From the NCBI GenBank assembly GCA_947600015.1, contig CANQFX010000014.1, forward strand, positions 1-21,295: DNA of 21,295 nt. The letters run 5' to 3'. The notes beneath the pieces were generated by a model, which worked only from the letters and a program-made list of their open reading frames with translations, had not been told where the DNA came from and did no database searches. Below are positions 6,688 to 14,526 of this stretch, piece by piece. Position 1 is the stretch's first letter. Each line of letters starts with the position of its first letter. The stretch is from an uncultured Bacilli bacterium (GTDB taxonomy: Bacteria > Bacillota_I > Bacilli_A > RF39 > UBA660). Position numbers and translations under genes: made by a program.

Positions 6688-8592
6688 ATGTTTTTTAAAA
6701 AAATTGATGAAAGAATAAAAGTATTATTTTTAATTATGCTTCTTTTATTTGTTTTTATTATTTTAAGAGTATTTTATATTCAAATCGTAGATTATAAGAA
6801 ATTAAATCAGTATGCATCGAATTTATGGAGTAGAGATCTACCAATTGAAGCAAATCGAGGATTAATTTTAGACCGAAATGGCGTTGTTTTAGCAGATAAT
6901 CTTACGACAACAAGTCTTGTATTAATTCCTAATCAAATTAAAAATAAAGAAGAAACAACGAAAAGATTGGCTGAAATTTTAAATGTTTCTTATGATGAAA
7001 TGAAAAAGCATGTGTATAAAAAGACATCCATTGAACGGGTACATCCAGAGGGAAGAAGACTACCGTATGATATTGCCGAAAAGATTTCTGCTTTAGAAAT
7101 GGATGGTGTATATTTGGTAAAAGAGGCAAAACGATATTATCCCTATGGGAATATGTTATCTCATACGTTAGGATATGTAGGAATTGATAATCAAGGGCTA
7201 TCTGGTTTGGAGTTGCAATATGATAAATATTTAACTGGGAAGAGTGGTGCGATTAAATATTTTTCTGATGCCAAAGGAAATCAACTGAATTTGTCGGACT
7301 TATATGTAGAGCCACAATCAGGAATGAACTTAACTCTTACGATTGATATTAATATACAAAAAGCAATTGAAAGAGAGTTAAATAATATTGTCGATATGTT
7401 TTCTCCTGATATGGCACTTGCATTGGTGATGGATCCGAATACAGGAGAAATTTTAGGAATGGGTTCTCGTCCAGATTATAATCCGAATACATATCAAGAT
7501 TATTCTCAAGAAGTCTTAAGTAGAAATCTTCCTATTTGGTCTTCCTATGAACCAGGATCTACTTTTAAAATTATTACTATGTCTACAGCGGTAGAAGAAA
7601 AAGTAGTAGATTTAGAGAAAGACCATTTTTATGATTCTGGTAGTGTGAATGTAGAAGGTTCTGTTTTAAAATGTTGGAAAGCAGGAGGACATGGTGAACA
7701 AACTTTCCTACAAGTATTACAAAACTCTTGTAATCCAGGGTTTGTAAAGCTAGGGCAAATGTTAGGTAAGGAAACGTTATTTGATTATATTAATAAATTT
7801 GGTTTTGGTTCGAAAACAGGAGTGGACTTAAATGGAGAAGGAGAAGGGATTATTTTTAATTTAGATAAAGTAGGAAATGTTGAACTTTCTACGACTGCTT
7901 TTGGACAAGGGGTAAGTGTGACTCCCATTCAACAAGTGACGGCAGTATCTGCGGTGGTTAATGGGGGAAATCTCTATGAACCCTATGTTGTAAAAAGTAT
8001 TTCTGAAAATGAAACAAATACTTTATTAAAGGAAAATAAAAAGAAATTAGTTCGAAAAGTAATTAGTAAGGAAACGTCTGATATTATGAAGCATGCGTTG
8101 GAAAGTGTTGTTGCCAAAGGAGGAGGAAAGGCAGCTTATATCGAAGGATATCGTATTGGTGGGAAAACTGGAACAGCGCAAAAAGTAAAAGATGGTAAGT
8201 ATCTTGTTGGAAATTATATTATGTCATTTATGGCTGTTGTTCCTTCGAATGACCCTAAAGCAGTGTTATATTTAGCTATTGATAATCCTAAAAACACAGC
8301 ATTACTTTCTAGTTATACGACAACCCCAATTGCTAGACGTTTATTATTAGATATTATTGATGCGCTAGATATTCCAAAGCAAAGTGGAGGATTGGAAAAA
8401 GATTTAGAATGGACAGATAAAATCATGTATCAAGTTCCCAATGTAGTAGGAAAAACAGTAAAAGAAGCCAAGAAAAAGTTAACTAATTTTACTGTAGAAT
8501 ATACAGGAACAGGAAATCGAGTCGTATCACAATCACCAGCCGCAGGAGAAAAATTAGAGGAAAAAGGAGTTGTGCGGTTGCTTATAGAATAA
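6688..8592 (+). CDS. ftsI: Class B penicillin-binding protein, FtsI/SpoVD type, with one PASTA domain
   Basis: A 634-residue peptidoglycan DD-transpeptidase. A membrane helix lies at about 11-33, then the PBP dimerisation domain (ANRGLILDRNG at 55-65). The transpeptidase domain holds the three catalytic motifs: S291-T-F-K294 (nucleophile serine), S347-C-N349 and K493-T-G495. A single PASTA domain ends the protein (about 579-634, opening VPNVVGKTVKEAKKKL). One PASTA and this length fit SpoVD-like PBPs better than PBP2B, which has two, but in a genome that may lack sporulation it would be the divisome transpeptidase. It crosslinks septal peptidoglycan and is expected to pair with FtsW (12381-13463). 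The start is ATG behind GAGGTGG. I see no good promoter between the preceding terminator and this gene. Confidence 0.9.
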   Translation: MFFKKIDERIKVLFLIMLLLFVFIILRVFYIQIVDYKKLNQYASNLWSRDLPIEANRGLILDRNGVVLADNLTTTSLVLIPNQIKNKEETTKRLAEILNVSYDEMKKHVYKKTSIERVHPEGRRLPYDIAEKISALEMDGVYLVKEAKRYYPYGNMLSHTLGYVGIDNQGLSGLELQYDKYLTGKSGAIKYFSDAKGNQLNLSDLYVEPQSGMNLTLTIDINIQKAIERELNNIVDMFSPDMALALVMDPNTGEILGMGSRPDYNPNTYQDYSQEVLSRNLPIWSSYEPGSTFKIITMSTAVEEKVVDLEKDHFYDSGSVNVEGSVLKCWKAGGHGEQTFLQVLQNSCNPGFVKLGQMLGKETLFDYINKFGFGSKTGVDLNGEGEGIIFNLDKVGNVELSTTAFGQGVSVTPIQQVTAVSAVVNGGNLYEPYVVKSISENETNTLLKENKKKLVRKVISKETSDIMKHALESVVAKGGGKAAYIEGYRIGGKTGTAQKVKDGKYLVGNYIMSFMAVVPSNDPKAVLYLAIDNPKNTALLSSYTTTPIARRLLLDIIDALDIPKQSGGLEKDLEWTDKIMYQVPNVVGKTVKEAKKKLTNFTVEYTGTGNRVVSQSPAAGEKLEEKGVVRLLIE

Positions 8593-8667
8593 ATCTTGAT
8601 GAATAATTTTTAAAATCACTCTATAAAAGTTTGGTAATTTATGATAAACTAATTTTATGGTGATACT

Positions 8668-10317
8668 ATGAATGAAACGATTGGGGTAAAAGGTGGTAAT
8701 CAAGACCGTAGAAGAAGGATGAAGATTACTCGACAACAAAAAAAGAAATTAGAATTATATGAAAAAGAACGAAAGAAACAACAAATTGAAGAATTAGAAA
8801 AAAAAGTAGGCAGGTTGCAGAAGATTACTTTGATAAAAACACTTCCTATTGTTATTACAGGAACAATCTTTGGTACGTTTTATAAAAATGCTCGAAGCAA
8901 TATGCAAAAGGAAGAAAATAAAAAACATCAACAAATACCATTGGAACCAGTTTCTGTTTCTATAGAGAAAAATCAACCAATCGAACAAACTAATAAAAAA
9001 GGAGTAGAATCGACGGGGAAAAGTTCAATACTTGATGGTATTCATATTAAAAAGTTTTCTTTTATAGAAAAAAAAGAATCACAAAAAGAAGATGTAGAAG
9101 AATATATTGAATTGTTACTACCAGAAGAGAACCAAGAAGAAATTGAAAAAAAAGTAGTGCTTCCAAAAACACAGGTAGAAGTAGTAGAAAAAAAGCAAAC
9201 AGGAATTCCTATAAAGAAGACTATACTTGAACAAGAAAAAGAGGAACCAACGTCAGAAAAAGAAGCAAAAGAAAGCGAGTTAGAAAAAGCAAAAAGCAAA
9301 AAGATTATTGATGAATATGAAAAAAAGTTAAAAGATGTTAGAACCGATTTAAAAACGTTAATTTATGAGTATAATGTATTGGTAGATAATTCTTCTTCTC
9401 TTTATCAAAGTAAAGAAGCAGAAGACTTGTTAGAAAAATTGAATTACATTATTAAAAAAGTAGAAGAGTTAAAAAGTAAAATTCAAATTCCAGATATGGA
9501 TAAATATGATGATGCTTATATTTATTCTTTGATTGAAGAGTATATGAAGGAATTTAAAAATAAACAGTTTGTACAAGAGATTAAGGATTCTGAATTATAT
9601 ATTTTGATATCTGAAAAGTTAGAGGAATTAGATCAAAAAAAAGATGAATTAAATGAGAAAGTAGAAAAAAGAAAAGAAAAACTGGAGGTAGATGAGGAAA
9701 AACTACAAAAATTAAAGGATGCTTATTTTAATTATGAGAAATTTAATGTTGATCTTTTAGAATTTCAAAATGAACAAGATCGTCTCGTTTCAGAAATCAA
9801 AGAAAAGATGAAACATGCAACAACGATTTATGAAAAGACGGAAGTACAGTTAGAAGGATTAAATAGACAAAATAGACGCTTAATGCGGATGTTGACGTTG
9901 CAGATGTTAATTCCTGGAGTAAGAAGTGCCAAAGGTTTGGCAACGACCACGGGTTTATATTTATATTTTATGCGAAGGCTTTTAAAACCTAAATTAGTAA
10001 ATAAAAGATATAAAGTCATTGAGGTAAAAGATTATCGTAAGGATATAGAACATAGTCTAGGAGAATTGGAAAATGTAGAAACACTTTTAAGTAAAACATC
10101 TTCGCAAGTAGATCGTTCTATTCGTGAATTTAAAAAACAATTTCAAGAATATTTGGGAGTATTACCTCAGTGTAATGAAATTTTAAGAAACTTAGAGAAT
10201 ATCAAGGAACAATTAAAAGAGAAAGAATATGAACTATCTAGAATTAAAGAAGAACAGAAAAAGAATTTGCAAAAGAATAATGAAAAAGTAAAAACCATGC
10301 GCAAAGAAGAAATGTAA
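8668..10317 (+). CDS. Coiled-coil membrane-associated protein of unknown function in the cell-wall cluster
   Basis: A 549-residue protein that I do not recognise. The N-terminal 50 residues are very basic (RRRRMK, then repeated K/Q/E). A hydrophobic segment ITLIKTLPIVITGTIFGTFY spans about 53-72. A Glu/Lys-rich, probably disordered region follows to about 205, then long coiled coils (206-400), a second hydrophobic segment in RMLTLQMLIPGVRSAKGLATTTGLYLYFMRRLL (about 407-439), and a final coiled coil (455-549). The basic N-terminus favours N-in topology, and a second membrane segment would return the C-terminus to the cytoplasm. It lies between the PBP and mraY, where dcw clusters normally hold cell-wall genes, hinting at a division or envelope role. 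The start is ATG behind GGTGAT, a weak site. Confidence 0.55.
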   Translation: MNETIGVKGGNQDRRRRMKITRQQKKKLELYEKERKKQQIEELEKKVGRLQKITLIKTLPIVITGTIFGTFYKNARSNMQKEENKKHQQIPLEPVSVSIEKNQPIEQTNKKGVESTGKSSILDGIHIKKFSFIEKKESQKEDVEEYIELLLPEENQEEIEKKVVLPKTQVEVVEKKQTGIPIKKTILEQEKEEPTSEKEAKESELEKAKSKKIIDEYEKKLKDVRTDLKTLIYEYNVLVDNSSSLYQSKEAEDLLEKLNYIIKKVEELKSKIQIPDMDKYDDAYIYSLIEEYMKEFKNKQFVQEIKDSELYILISEKLEELDQKKDELNEKVEKRKEKLEVDEEKLQKLKDAYFNYEKFNVDLLEFQNEQDRLVSEIKEKMKHATTIYEKTEVQLEGLNRQNRRLMRMLTLQMLIPGVRSAKGLATTTGLYLYFMRRLLKPKLVNKRYKVIEVKDYRKDIEHSLGELENVETLLSKTSSQVDRSIREFKKQFQEYLGVLPQCNEILRNLENIKEQLKEKEYELSRIKEEQKKNLQKNNEKVKTMRKEEM

Positions 10318-10342
10318 AGTTTTGTAAAAAAAAGTCTAATTT

Positions 10343-10372
10343 TTCATAATGTTTTTTAAACTGTGATATAAT
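10343..10372 (+). promoter_or_regulatory. Promoter for mraY, extended -10
   Basis: TATAAT (10367-10372) is preceded by TG at 10364-10365, making an extended -10. A weak -35 (TTCATA, 10343-10348) is 18 nt upstream. The ribosome binding site AAAGGAGGA follows. Confidence 0.6.
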
Positions 10373-10399
10373 ATTGCAAGAGAAAAGGAGGAAACTTTT

Positions 10400-11380
10400 A
10401 TGTTGCTATTGACAAAAGCAATTGTGGCAATTATGATTGGTTTTTTATCCTCTGCTATATTGGGACTTTTCTTAGTCCCTTTATTGAAAAAATTACGTGT
10501 AGGACAAAAAATTAGTATATTTGTAGGAGAAGCACATAGAAAAAAAGAAGGAACCCCAACGATGGGCGGTTTAATCTTTATTTTACCCACGACAGCAGCA
10601 ACGATTTATTTATTTGCAACGGGAAAAATTCCGTATACTTCTAATTTAGGGATTGTTCTTCTTGTGTTTTTGGGGTATGCCTGTATTGGTTTTTTAGATG
10701 ATTTTTTATCGATTCGTAAAGGAAATAATGAAGGATTAACAACCTATCAAAAACTGTTTATGCAAGTGTTGATTGCGATTGGCTTTTTCTATATTTATAT
10801 GCGTAGTGGAGGACAAACATCTTGGGTGGTAGGAACCTTGCATATTGATTTAGAGTTAGGATGGCTCTATGGATTATGCATTCTGTTTGTTTTAGTTGGG
10901 GCCAGTAATGCAGTAAATTTAACGGATGGCCTTGATGGCTTAGCGGGAGGACTTTCGGCGATTGCTTTTATTGCTTTTAGTTTAATTTCTTTAGTGGTTG
11001 GCTTTGAAGATATTGGAATATTTAGTTTGATTTTGGTGGGAAGTTTGCTTGGCTTTTTAATTTATAATACGTATCCAGCTAAAGTATTTATGGGGGATAC
11101 GGGTTCTTTGGCTTTAGGTGCTGCCATGGGAACAATTGCCATATTAACTCATAGAGAATTAACGCTTTTAGTAGTAGCCGGAATCTTTGTAATTGAAACA
11201 CTTAGTGTTATTATTCAAACGTTTTGGGTGCAAGTATTACATAAAAAATTATTTTTAATGACACCTCTTCATCATCACTTTGAAAAATTAGGTTGGCAAG
11301 AGACAGATATTGTAAAACTCTTCTGGGTTGCCGGTTTGGTTCTTGCTATGGCAGGTATTATTTTTGGTGTATGGTTATAA
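10400..11380 (+). CDS. mraY: Phospho-N-acetylmuramoyl-pentapeptide-transferase
   Basis: A 326-residue polytopic membrane enzyme that transfers phospho-MurNAc-pentapeptide from the UDP precursor to undecaprenyl phosphate, giving lipid I. All family signatures are present: HRKKEGTPTMGG (47-58), the aspartate pair D100-D101 in FLDDFLS, NAVNLTDGLDGLAGG (170-184, with N173 and D176), FMGDTGSLALG (230-240, with catalytic D233), and PLHHHFE (289-295). About ten membrane helices are evident. Length is typical for Bacilli. The start is ATG behind AAAGGAGGA with its own promoter, and a tight terminator directly follows the stop. In the usual dcw order murD would come next; here an unrelated gene follows instead. 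Confidence 0.96.
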   Translation: MLLLTKAIVAIMIGFLSSAILGLFLVPLLKKLRVGQKISIFVGEAHRKKEGTPTMGGLIFILPTTAATIYLFATGKIPYTSNLGIVLLVFLGYACIGFLDDFLSIRKGNNEGLTTYQKLFMQVLIAIGFFYIYMRSGGQTSWVVGTLHIDLELGWLYGLCILFVLVGASNAVNLTDGLDGLAGGLSAIAFIAFSLISLVVGFEDIGIFSLILVGSLLGFLIYNTYPAKVFMGDTGSLALGAAMGTIAILTHRELTLLVVAGIFVIETLSVIIQTFWVQVLHKKLFLMTPLHHHFEKLGWQETDIVKLFWVAGLVLAMAGIIFGVWL

Positions 11381-11402
11381 AGAACAGAGATGTTCTTTTT
11401 TT
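11379..11402 (+). terminator. Intrinsic terminator of mraY (GAGA tetraloop)
   Basis: AAAGAACA (11379-11386) pairs with TGTTCTTT (11391-11398) around a GAGA loop. The right arm runs into a T tract to 11402. The stop codon lies in the left arm. Confidence 0.85.
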
Positions 11403-11414
11403 ATGGAAAAAGAA

Positions 11415-11443
11415 TTGACAGAAAAAAGGTAAAGTATTAGAAT
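11415..11443 (+). promoter_or_regulatory. Sigma-A promoter for the 283-residue protein gene
   Basis: A perfect TTGACA (11415-11420) is 17 nt from TAGAAT (11438-11443), which matches the -10 consensus in five of six positions. An AAAGGAGAT ribosome binding site follows. Confidence 0.8.
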
Positions 11444-11465
11444 AGCAGATACGAAAGGAGATCCT

Positions 11466-12317
11466 ATGAAGAATTATTGTGAATTACGTGGAAAAGCTGA
11501 AAAAGATGCATTTATATTAAACTATGAAATTATAAAGGGAAATATTATTGTGCACTATGCGTCTCATAGAGAAGATGTGATTCCTTATACTCGAGATGCA
11601 GAATTAGAAATATTAAAACAAATGAAAGCACAAGTTAGAGAATATGGCAATCATAAGAGTAGAATAAAAGCATTTATGGCCTTCTTTTTTGCCACGGCAA
11701 TTGCTCCTGCTTGTGTTGCCGTTGGTTTTCCTGTTCCTATTAATATCATCGGTTGTTTAATTGCGATATTTTCTATGAAGACTTTTTTTCATTTGAATAC
11801 GGAAAAAGAAGATCTGGAAAAAAATCAATTCTTTTTAGAACAAGAAGAATTGTTAAATCAATATGAAACAGATATAAAAAAACTTTCTGATAAGACAAAA
11901 GAACAATATGAACAAGCAAAAGCAAAAGCAGAACAGCAATGTCCTTCTGTACGAATGATAGAAGGAGATACGTTAGCTCCAACGGAAATGCATGTGCCTA
12001 CTTTTAATATTAATTCGATTGAAAAGATATCCTATAACGAATTAAAACAGTTAATTGATTCCATAACAAAAGATGAAAAGGTCTATTTAGAAATGCTGAA
12101 GCGATTCACAGAAGATATGAAAAAAATACGTGATATTAAAAAGAATGAGGAAATAGAAAAAGAATTAGAAAAAAAATGGGAAGCAAAGGAGAGAGCAATA
12201 AGAAACTATTTTAATATAATGCAAGAACTTGAAGGACCCTGTGATCGTCGTCCTTATGTTTTGGTATATAGTGATAGTGTTAAAGGAAGAAGAAGCGAGT
12301 TTATTGATAGTTTATAA
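11466..12317 (+). CDS. Two-pass membrane protein with coiled-coil tail, unknown function
   Basis: A 283-residue protein that I do not recognise. About 65 polar residues are followed by two adjacent hydrophobic segments, about 68-84 (KAFMAFFFATAIAPACVAV) and 91-108 (INIIGCLIAIFSMKTFFH). These form a probable membrane hairpin with both ends in the cytoplasm. The rest is largely helical and charged, with coiled-coil stretches at about 112-158 and 190-255, then a short conserved-looking end (DRRPYVLVYSDS, 260-271). The gene is a separate transcription unit: consensus promoter upstream, terminators on both sides. It fills the place between mraY and ftsW where murD is normally found, but shares nothing with MurD (no ATP-binding GTNGK motif). 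A role in cell-envelope assembly is only an inference from position. Confidence 0.6.
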   Translation: MKNYCELRGKAEKDAFILNYEIIKGNIIVHYASHREDVIPYTRDAELEILKQMKAQVREYGNHKSRIKAFMAFFFATAIAPACVAVGFPVPINIIGCLIAIFSMKTFFHLNTEKEDLEKNQFFLEQEELLNQYETDIKKLSDKTKEQYEQAKAKAEQQCPSVRMIEGDTLAPTEMHVPTFNINSIEKISYNELKQLIDSITKDEKVYLEMLKRFTEDMKKIRDIKKNEEIEKELEKKWEAKERAIRNYFNIMQELEGPCDRRPYVLVYSDSVKGRRSEFIDSL

Positions 12318-12320
12318 GAA

Positions 12321-12347
12321 AGAGCGAGTACATTCGTTCTTTTTTTC
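12321..12347 (+). terminator. Intrinsic terminator after the 283-residue protein gene
   Basis: AGAGCGAG (12321-12328) pairs with TTCGTTCT (12333-12340), including two G-U pairs, around a TACA loop. Seven T residues follow. Confidence 0.8.
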
Positions 12348-12380
12348 TTTTTTACTCCATATACTATAGTAGGTGAAAAA

Positions 12381-13463
12381 ATGAAGAAAAAAATGGATAA
12401 ACTATTATTCGTGACAGTCGTTTTATTATCTTTGTTTGGTCTTATTATGATTTATTCTGCTTCTAGTATTTGGGCAGATTATAAGTTTGGAGATTCGTTT
12501 CATTATTTTAAATATCAAGCTATTTTTATTTGTCTTGGTTTTTTGGTTTTATTTATTACTTCTAAAATTCCTTATCAAAAGTATTATGAAAAAGCAAATC
12601 AAATTTTATTTTTATGTTTTATTTTACTAGTTTTAGTTTTAATTCCAGGAATAGGGAGCATCAGGAATGGAAGCCGTTCTTGGTTTGGAATTGGTCCTTT
12701 AGGAATTCAACCTAGTGAAGCAGCAAAACTAGGGCTCATTATTTTTACTAGTAAATATTTATCTAACAGTAATAAATTTTTAAAAAGTTATAAAAAAGGT
12801 GTTTTTCCTATTTTAGGAATTACTATTTTATTTTTTGGTCTTATTATGTTACAACCAGATTTAGGAACAGGATTGATTTTAGTGGTATCTATTATTTCAT
12901 TGTTGTTTGTTGCTGGAGTTAATATGAAATTCTTTTTGGGAATGGGATTGCTTGGCTTCGTTGGTGTAGTAATCTTAATTTTGATTGCGCCTTATCGAAT
13001 GGATCGAATTACTTCTTTTATTGATCCTTGGAGTGATGCTTTAGGTACGGGGTTTCAAATTATTCAAAGTCTTTATGCCATAGGTCCAGGGGGATTATTG
13101 GGCACTGGTTTTTTACATTCTATTCAAAAACATTTTTATTTACCCGAACCACAAACGGATTTTATTTTTTCTATTATTGCTGAAGAGTTTGGTGTAGTAG
13201 GAGCATTTATTGTGGTAGGTCTTTTTTCTATGTTATTATTTCGAGGAATAAAGATCGCAACTCATACCAAAGATTCTTTTTCTAAATATTTATCTTTTGG
13301 AATGGTTTTTCAAATTATTTTTCAAACACTTATGAATTTAATGGTGGTGATTGGGATGATTCCTGTAACGGGAGTTACCCTTCCATTTTTAAGTTATGGT
13401 GGTAGTAGTTTATTAATTAGTATGGTTTCGATTGGCATTCTTTTAAATATTTCAAAAAGTTAG
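12381..13463 (+). CDS. ftsW: SEDS-family peptidoglycan glycosyltransferase, FtsW/SpoVE
   Basis: A 360-residue polytopic membrane protein of the SEDS family, which polymerises lipid II into glycan strands together with a class B PBP. Characteristic blocks: NGSRSWFGIGPLGIQPSE (96-113), MLQPDLGTG (156-164), the loop YLPEPQTDFIFSIIAEE (253-269) containing the presumed catalytic aspartate D260, and GVTLPFLSYGGSSLL (331-345). About ten membrane helices are visible. RNGSRSWFGIG and the PEPQTDFIF loop favour FtsW/SpoVE over RodA, and the class B PBP nearby (6688-8592) is the likely partner. The start is ATG behind TAGGTGA. A 12-bp perfect inverted repeat begins at its stop codon. Confidence 0.9.
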   Translation: MKKKMDKLLFVTVVLLSLFGLIMIYSASSIWADYKFGDSFHYFKYQAIFICLGFLVLFITSKIPYQKYYEKANQILFLCFILLVLVLIPGIGSIRNGSRSWFGIGPLGIQPSEAAKLGLIIFTSKYLSNSNKFLKSYKKGVFPILGITILFFGLIMLQPDLGTGLILVVSIISLLFVAGVNMKFFLGMGLLGFVGVVILILIAPYRMDRITSFIDPWSDALGTGFQIIQSLYAIGPGGLLGTGFLHSIQKHFYLPEPQTDFIFSIIAEEFGVVGAFIVVGLFSMLLFRGIKIATHTKDSFSKYLSFGMVFQIIFQTLMNLMVVIGMIPVTGVTLPFLSYGGSSLLISMVSIGILLNISKS

Positions 13464-13493
13464 ATTGCAAGAGAGAAGATTTCTTGCAATCTA
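13461..13493. repeat. Perfect 12-bp inverted repeat between ftsW and the methyltransferase gene
   Basis: TAGATTGCAAGA (13461-13472) is exactly complementary to TCTTGCAATCTA (13482-13493), with a 9-nt loop. No T tract follows on the + strand, so it is not an ordinary terminator for ftsW. The right arm contains the -35-like TTGCAA of the next promoter. It could be an operator or a 3' stabilising hairpin. Confidence 0.75.
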
Positions 13494-13512
13494 TGAGCAT
13501 TTATAGTATAAT
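13484..13512 (+). promoter_or_regulatory. Promoter for the DUF3419-like gene, overlapping the inverted repeat
   Basis: TATAAT (13507-13512) lies 17 nt from TTGCAA (13484-13489). The -35 element is embedded in the right arm of the 12-bp inverted repeat, so a protein bound there would block the promoter. Confidence 0.6.
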
Positions 13513-13538
13513 AACACCCCAAGAAATGAGGGGATATC

Positions 13539-14495
13539 GTGGAAAATGAAGAAACCTATTTTGAAGAAAAGTTAGCATCTGCAATACAGATGTGTGGGGA
13601 TCATTATATTGTAGGATATTCTAGGCCAAAAACAGTGTTTTCTAGGCTTTACCCTTTTACTACAGAAAATATTTCTGGTTATCTTGATTTTTTTGATTTA
13701 AAGGATCAATCTTTACTTACGGTTGGTTCTTCTTCTGATCAAGTAATGAATGCAATTATGAAAGGTTGTCATGATATTACTTTAGTTGATATTTGTCCTT
13801 ATGCCAAAGAGTATTTTTATTTAAAAAAAGCAGGGATGATGGAACTTAATTTTGAGGAGTTTTTCCATTTCTTTTGTTATAAAGATTATCCAAAATTTTG
13901 TAGAGATAATAAAGAAGTATTTCAAAAAGAACTTTATGAAAAAATGAAAAGAACATTAAGATTATTAGATTATGAATCTTATTTGTTTTGGGATGAATTA
14001 TTTTCGACCTTTTCTCATGAAGATATAAGAACACAAATGTTTGAAATGGATGAAGAACGAAGTAAACAACTTCGACATATGAATCTTTATTTAAAAGATG
14101 AAAAGACGTATTGCGAAGCGAAACAACAAGTATCTACATTTCATCCTAAATTTATTACAGGAGATCTTTTTCATTTAAAATTAAATAAACAATATGATAA
14201 TATATTTTTATCAAATATCGCTGCTTATTATGAACTTGAACAAATGAAAGAACTTTTTCATTCTTTGACGGAACATTTAACGGATCAGGGGAAGATGTTA
14301 TTTGCTTATTTATATGATACAAAAAGAGATACACCATATCAAGAAGATTGGGATCCTATTTATAACTTAGAAAATGTATTTCAAATGTTTCCAGTAGAAC
14401 TCTTTAATTTTCAAGGCGTTAAAGGAATTCGTTTTGAAGAAGACATTCTCGATGCGATTTTAGTGTATCAAAAGAAAAATACAAAAAGGAAGTAA
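13539..14495 (+). CDS. SAM-dependent methyltransferase-like protein, DUF3419-related
   Basis: A 318-residue protein. An N-terminal block RLYPFTTENISGYLDFFDL (36-54) leads into a Rossmann-type S-adenosylmethionine site: LLTVGSSSDQVMNAI (59-73), then a second-strand acidic residue in ITLVDICP (80-87, D84). A post-core segment YDNIFLSNIAAYYE matches motif IV of class I methyltransferases. This arrangement resembles DUF3419 (BtaA-related) proteins, some of which transfer aminocarboxypropyl groups in betaine-lipid synthesis; whether this one does cannot be told. It starts with GTG at 13539, eight bases after GAGGGG; the nearby ATG at 13546 is out of frame. No membrane segment is seen. The next gene follows after 31 nt with its own -10 box. 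Confidence 0.7.
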   Translation: MENEETYFEEKLASAIQMCGDHYIVGYSRPKTVFSRLYPFTTENISGYLDFFDLKDQSLLTVGSSSDQVMNAIMKGCHDITLVDICPYAKEYFYLKKAGMMELNFEEFFHFFCYKDYPKFCRDNKEVFQKELYEKMKRTLRLLDYESYLFWDELFSTFSHEDIRTQMFEMDEERSKQLRHMNLYLKDEKTYCEAKQQVSTFHPKFITGDLFHLKLNKQYDNIFLSNIAAYYELEQMKELFHSLTEHLTDQGKMLFAYLYDTKRDTPYQEDWDPIYNLENVFQMFPVELFNFQGVKGIRFEEDILDAILVYQKKNTKRK

Positions 14496-14500
14496 AAGCA

Positions 14501-14509
14501 TGATATAAT
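14501..14509 (+). promoter_or_regulatory. Extended -10 promoter for the HI0933-type flavoprotein
   Basis: TGATATAAT (14501-14509) is a full extended -10 with perfect TATAAT. No good -35 is seen at the expected distance. An AAGGTGATG ribosome binding site follows at once, so the leader is short. Confidence 0.5.
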
Positions 14510-14526
14510 GCAAATAAGGTGATGAT

